64,000 bases of DNA, taken from positions 8,017,347-8,081,346 of the forward strand of contig OX465103.1 of NCBI GenBank assembly GCA_949987565.1. Direction: 5' to 3'. Position numbers and translations under genes: made by a program. Every line of letters starts with the position of its first letter. The first letter of the stretch is position 1. The DNA is from Luidia sarsii (Eukaryota; Echinodermata; Asteroidea; Paxillosida; Luidiidae). The notes under the pieces were generated by a model. That model was not told where the DNA came from. It saw nothing but the letters and a program-made list of their open reading frames with translations, and searched no databases. Positions 60,491 through 64,000 of the stretch are shown here, piece by piece.

Positions 60491-60636
60491 AATGGGGCTG
60501 CATTTCGCAACGATGTTACGCAAAGCACCATACGAGGTCCATGTTGTATTTCTGAAGGTCGGATTTTGATTTCTACATCGGCGACCAACGCCTTGGTCAA
60601 GGCTAGGTTAATGCTAGAACTAGATCTAGCCATGTT

Positions 60637-60860
60637 ATAGCGGCGCGTGTGCAGCTCCTCGGTGTCAACACGCTCTTCTGAGTCAATATAATGCTCCTAG
60701 CTCGTTCTCCAATAGTTTGGTCAGGTAGTACCCGTGCCGCACAGCGAGCGCGCTTGGTCCGCAAGGTCTGACAATAATGTTTAGGCAGCTAGGGGAGCAT
60801 GTTGACACCGAAGAGCGTGTTCAGTGACACCGAGGAGCTGTACAGGCGCGTTTCAAATTC
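60637..60860. repeat. Inverted repeat of about 45 bp
   Basis: GCAGCTCCTCGGTGTCA and CACGCTCTTC at about 60,650 reappear inverted near 60,805-60,850 (GAAGAGCGTGTTCA, TGACACCGAGGAGCTG). Spacer about 130 bp. Confidence 0.55.
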
Positions 60861-60869
60861 GATGGGTCC

Positions 60870-61325
60870 TGTGGGTTCAGCCTCTCCCTTATTGCCTCTA
60901 TCACACCGTCGCTCTGTGACCTCACTGGCCATATTTCTACAGATGTTATCATGGACGATGCTCCAACCTGAATGGCATTTCTGCCTTGGTTCCCCATGAA
61001 GATCGTCCCAATGCTCGTACCATGCGCTTCTCTTCACGTATGCATCCATATATGGCACCTAAATTTAGCCAATACTAAGCGGTACTCCTCTAGCTTCTTC
61101 ATGTGCACTGCTGTACTATGGAATTCTCTACCTGCAACTTGTTTCCCCCTTTCTCATAACTCTTGTCTGAATTCAAACGTAACATAGCGCTCATCATTCT
61201 TCCTCATGATCTGGTATATGCTCCTGGTTCTTCTCACTATTACTTTCTTTTAGCACTCACACCCTGAGCGGCCTTTTGGGGCCCTGTGTTGGGCGACTTT
61301 CATAAAAAGAAAAACCCTCAAAGTT
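60870..61325 (+). pseudogene. LINE ORF2 3' end, frameshifted
   Basis: One frame reads PLLPLSHRRSVTSLAIFLQM. After a frame change another reads CTAVLWNSLPATCFP. HRR..V..L and LWNSLP are standard C-terminal landmarks of CR1-like LINE proteins. The 3' end GCCCTGTGTTGGGCGACTTT then CATAAAAAGAAAAA resembles a LINE tail. Confidence 0.65.
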
Positions 61326-61632
61326 AAATCCTTATATCAGATGCTACTCCTTATACACCTTTGGTGATTACCCATCATACATACCTACAAACCTACACAA
61401 GATAAAAAAAGTCACAGATTAAACAGATAAATGTGAGATTGACCTTAAAAATCAATTTCTAATAAACTATTACAGTACAAAGTAGCCTACGCATTGTTTC
61501 GATAAAATCCCATCAGAGTGATTGCGATTTCGACTGAAGCAATCGAACGAAATAATCAAGCAGTATGAAAACACTACAAACTCAAACTAATAGTTCGTTA
61601 TAACAGAGACCCATGTTAAGTGCATCTGAACT

Positions 61633-63817
61633 CTAGTTAATGCTAGATTTCTCTGGGAATGTGTACACTGTTTTGACGTCTTTGAATTCTAACGAAGAAG
61701 GGCATGCGCTGTAGTCATCGTACTGGGTGGTGTAGATGGGAGAGGTGACCTGCTCCCAACGCTGTGAATTAATCGAAAGCAGAATAAAGGGTTGAGTGCT
61801 TATGACTGTCTCCCGTAAAAAATACTCAATGGAACAGAAATGAAGACTATGGTGAAGTGAACGAAATAAAATGAAGTCGGTTCCATCTTGAGAAAATTGT
61901 TACATTACCATGCACCAATTTGACAGAATTGCTTAAGTGTGACACTCTGTTAAGCTTGATAAGTCTCCCTTCATGAAATAGGATAAACAATTAATCAACT
62001 ATTGTGATTCTTTGTGGTTTCGACTTTGTTCAACTATTGTTTAACTCTAAGGAAAATTGACTACGGCCGTTTTCGAAATTAATGTTGAAGCTCGGGCTTA
62101 GGTTTTGGTCATACATGTATATCTTACTCATTATCACATACATCTAAAAACAAGCATTTGGCCCCAGTTTCTAGGGGAATACTCTGTACCTATCAAGCCA
62201 ACAAACCTTCAAATTCGGAAACAAACCGAAACCTGGATTTTCAGATTTTGTCAGACAGAGACGAAGCCTGAGCCCGAGCCTTAGCCTTTATTTCGAAAAC
62301 GGCCAAAAGTAATTGAAGCATTGAGTAGAACGCCCTCTTGTGACGAGCATTCTCACCTCTCGTATGGTGCCACGCACACTGGCCATCTTGTACACGAAGT
62401 AAAATGGTATGCACATCATCGAGGTGAGGGCCAGGACCCAGCCTATAGCCTCGCCCCACGAGGGGAAGGTGTAGTCATTGTACATGAGAGGTTTCCACGA
62501 GGCTACGCTGAATATCCAAATGGCCTGTAGTTTGAGGAGAGTGAGGGCGCTATTGTAAGGTCATGTCAGGAACCCACAGTTAAAAAAAAAACATAAGAAA
62601 AACATTAACTTTCGAACTGAAAATTAATCCCTCTGGTTTAGGTTTGATGAAAAAGTCCTTCACTAAAAATGATTATGAAGCATGCATTTTGGCAGTAAAT
62701 CAACAGGTTAAGGGATAGGTATCCAGGAAAAACCAGAACTTGTTCAGAAACCTTTGTACACAACCAATTGGGTTTCTGTTGCATGACCCTGTGATGACAT
62801 CACAAATTTGCTCATGAATATTGAAATTCTCATTAGCGTAAAAACTAAAAACTTGATTGTTAGCAACGATGCAACACAGTTCTGTGGCTTGGATTTAAGT
62901 GATTAAAACGCTTAGCGTTTTGATTTTTCGAAATCAACTGCAGGAAATACGATAGCGGCTACGAAGATTGGAAGAACTTGAAGGGAATCAGCTGATGACG
63001 ACCTCTGCGCATGCCCTAAACATTACACACTTACCAATGTAATAGCGGGCGTGAAAAACTTCCAGCACCACTTGAACCAGACGAAAGGTCGAAATCCGAT
63101 CATTCTCTCTATGTCTCGGAAGAAGCGCTCTGCGCCTGGAAATGTATACACACAGTACAGCCGGTGAACAGTATAAGTCTTCCGTTTATTGGTATACGCA
63201 TTATGGGCTTGCTGAATCCACATTCTGAACTTTGCTGAACTAATAACATCCTTCTTCGAGGTTAATGGTATAGAGTTTACAATGCAAGAAGTTTGTTATC
63301 ACACGCTAGATGCATCTCTATTAGTATCAGCTCTTAGGACCATGCTAATACATCTCGTAAACCATTTTCACGCTATAGTCTAATTACTTTAATAGCTACC
63401 TCATCCATGTAATTTAACTTTGTGTTCTTTCATATGTTATGTTTTTCTTCTTGTTTTGATATGTTTTTCTTCTTGTTTTGATATGTTTAACTTCTTGTTT
63501 TTCAGGGTGCCTGTACTATAGACAAGGCATACCTTTTACGGACTCCTCAATCAATATCCTCGCCTCTGTTAATGATTATTCATTCACATACCATAAAAAG
63601 TAAATCTGCATTGACTGATATTTAAATAAAGTCAAGTCAAGTCAAGTAAAAAAAAAAAAGGTAATTTGTCAGTAGCGCAAGTAGCCATTGAACTTATCAA
63701 AGACTAATTCTTACCGTATACCCATCCAATGATAAGGCATTCAAAGAACGCCATGTACAGTAACACCGTGCCACTTGCTGAGTAGTAGTCGTATATTTGG
63801 AACATGTACATTCCTCC
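61633..63817 (-). CDS. SLC6 sodium/chloride-dependent transporter, C-terminal part
   Basis: The last four exons on the minus strand are 63817-63715, 63135-63035, 62524-62357 and 61761-61633, ending in TAG; phases 1, 0, 0 match. Peptides: [16 protein letters not shown] with [10 protein letters not shown] (TM10 region), [16 protein letters not shown] with [10 protein letters not shown] (TM11), [15 protein letters not shown] with [19 protein letters not shown] (TM12), then a 42-residue cytoplasmic tail beginning [13 protein letters not shown]. The family moves amines or amino acids into cells with Na+ and Cl-. The substrate cannot be assigned because the TM1/TM6 binding site lies outside the window. 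The gene continues past 64,000. Confidence 0.88.
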
Positions 63818-63921
63818 CTGTGGGGTAAAAATAATTCATTGGTATCAAAAGAGAACTGTTTGACTTACGTAAATATGATTTATAAGTAAAGATTTATAGT
63901 GATATCCAAAAATGTTGCAAT

Positions 63922-64000
63922 GTTCATAGGTGTGCTATTTCATGCATAATGTCGGATCAGACAGTGCATGGATGCTATTCTTTGACCTTGACCAATGTTG
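63922..64000. mobile_element. MITE, TTAA / CAACATTGG family, cut by window edge
   Basis: GGTGTGCTATTTCATGCATA through TTGACCAATGTTG matches the right part of the copy at 42,902-43,210. Confidence 0.65.

Larger units (their letters stand above)
56454..61632. other. Repeat-rich region between the arylsulfatase and SLC6 genes
   Basis: The arylsulfatase promoter should lie near 56.5-57 kb (no element recognised). Also present: two LINE relics, three inverted-repeat elements and a palindrome ACAATCGCCCTT...AAGGGCGATTGT at 57,536-57,572. No intact gene recognised. Confidence 0.45.

Overview
The window is eukaryotic nuclear DNA from an animal. Genes are split by GT-AG introns of about 0.4 to 3 kb, coding exons encode recognisable metazoan proteins (RYBP/YAF2, CDPF1, arylsulfatase B, an SLC6 transporter, a sarcosine-oxidase-like flavoenzyme), and the space between exons is full of MITEs, tRNA-derived SINEs, LINE relics and minisatellites. 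Gene content and repeat style suggest a marine invertebrate deuterostome, most likely an echinoderm. A hemichordate or amphioxus cannot be excluded from sequence alone.

Layout, left to right. (1) 1-9,454, plus strand: two tandem copies of a FAD-dependent oxidoreductase gene. The left copy is cut by the window edge; the right copy is complete, with six exons and 403 aa. (2) 11,923-15,592, plus: a complete four-exon CDPF1 homologue of 107 aa. (3) 15.6-26.5 kb: no gene recognised. It holds a CCAG microsatellite, a TTAA-flanked MITE, a 1.85 kb inverted-repeat element filled with a minisatellite, a 0.3 kb foldback, and probably the 3' UTR of the next gene. (4) 26,536-35,312, minus: a RYBP/YAF2-family gene. 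Its C-terminal three exons are canonical RYBP, but they join in phase to a single 4.85 kb open exon, giving a predicted protein of 1,760 aa with AT-hooks and novel internal repeats. (5) 35.3-42.2 kb: mostly non-coding, with a cluster of CAACCC/GGGTTG palindromes and one weak candidate first exon. (6) 42,210-42,347, plus: one isolated, intact exon of an SLC6 transporter. (7) 42,641-56,429, minus: a complete arylsulfatase B-like gene in which exon 7 exists as two 198-nt versions of identical phase, the hallmark of mutually exclusive exons. (8) 56.5-61.6 kb: repeats, including a second inverted-repeat element with an internal minisatellite and two LINE 3' ends. (9) 61,633-63,817 and beyond, minus: the last four exons of an SLC6 transporter.

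The genes do not form a pathway; this is an ordinary gene neighbourhood. The observations most worth following are the giant RYBP fusion with its donor-embedded stop codon, the duplicated arylsulfatase exon, and the repeated design of inverted-repeat elements enclosing tandem arrays. Exon boundaries were worked out by hand from splice consensus, reading phase and recalled family sequences. No alignment or transcript data were available.
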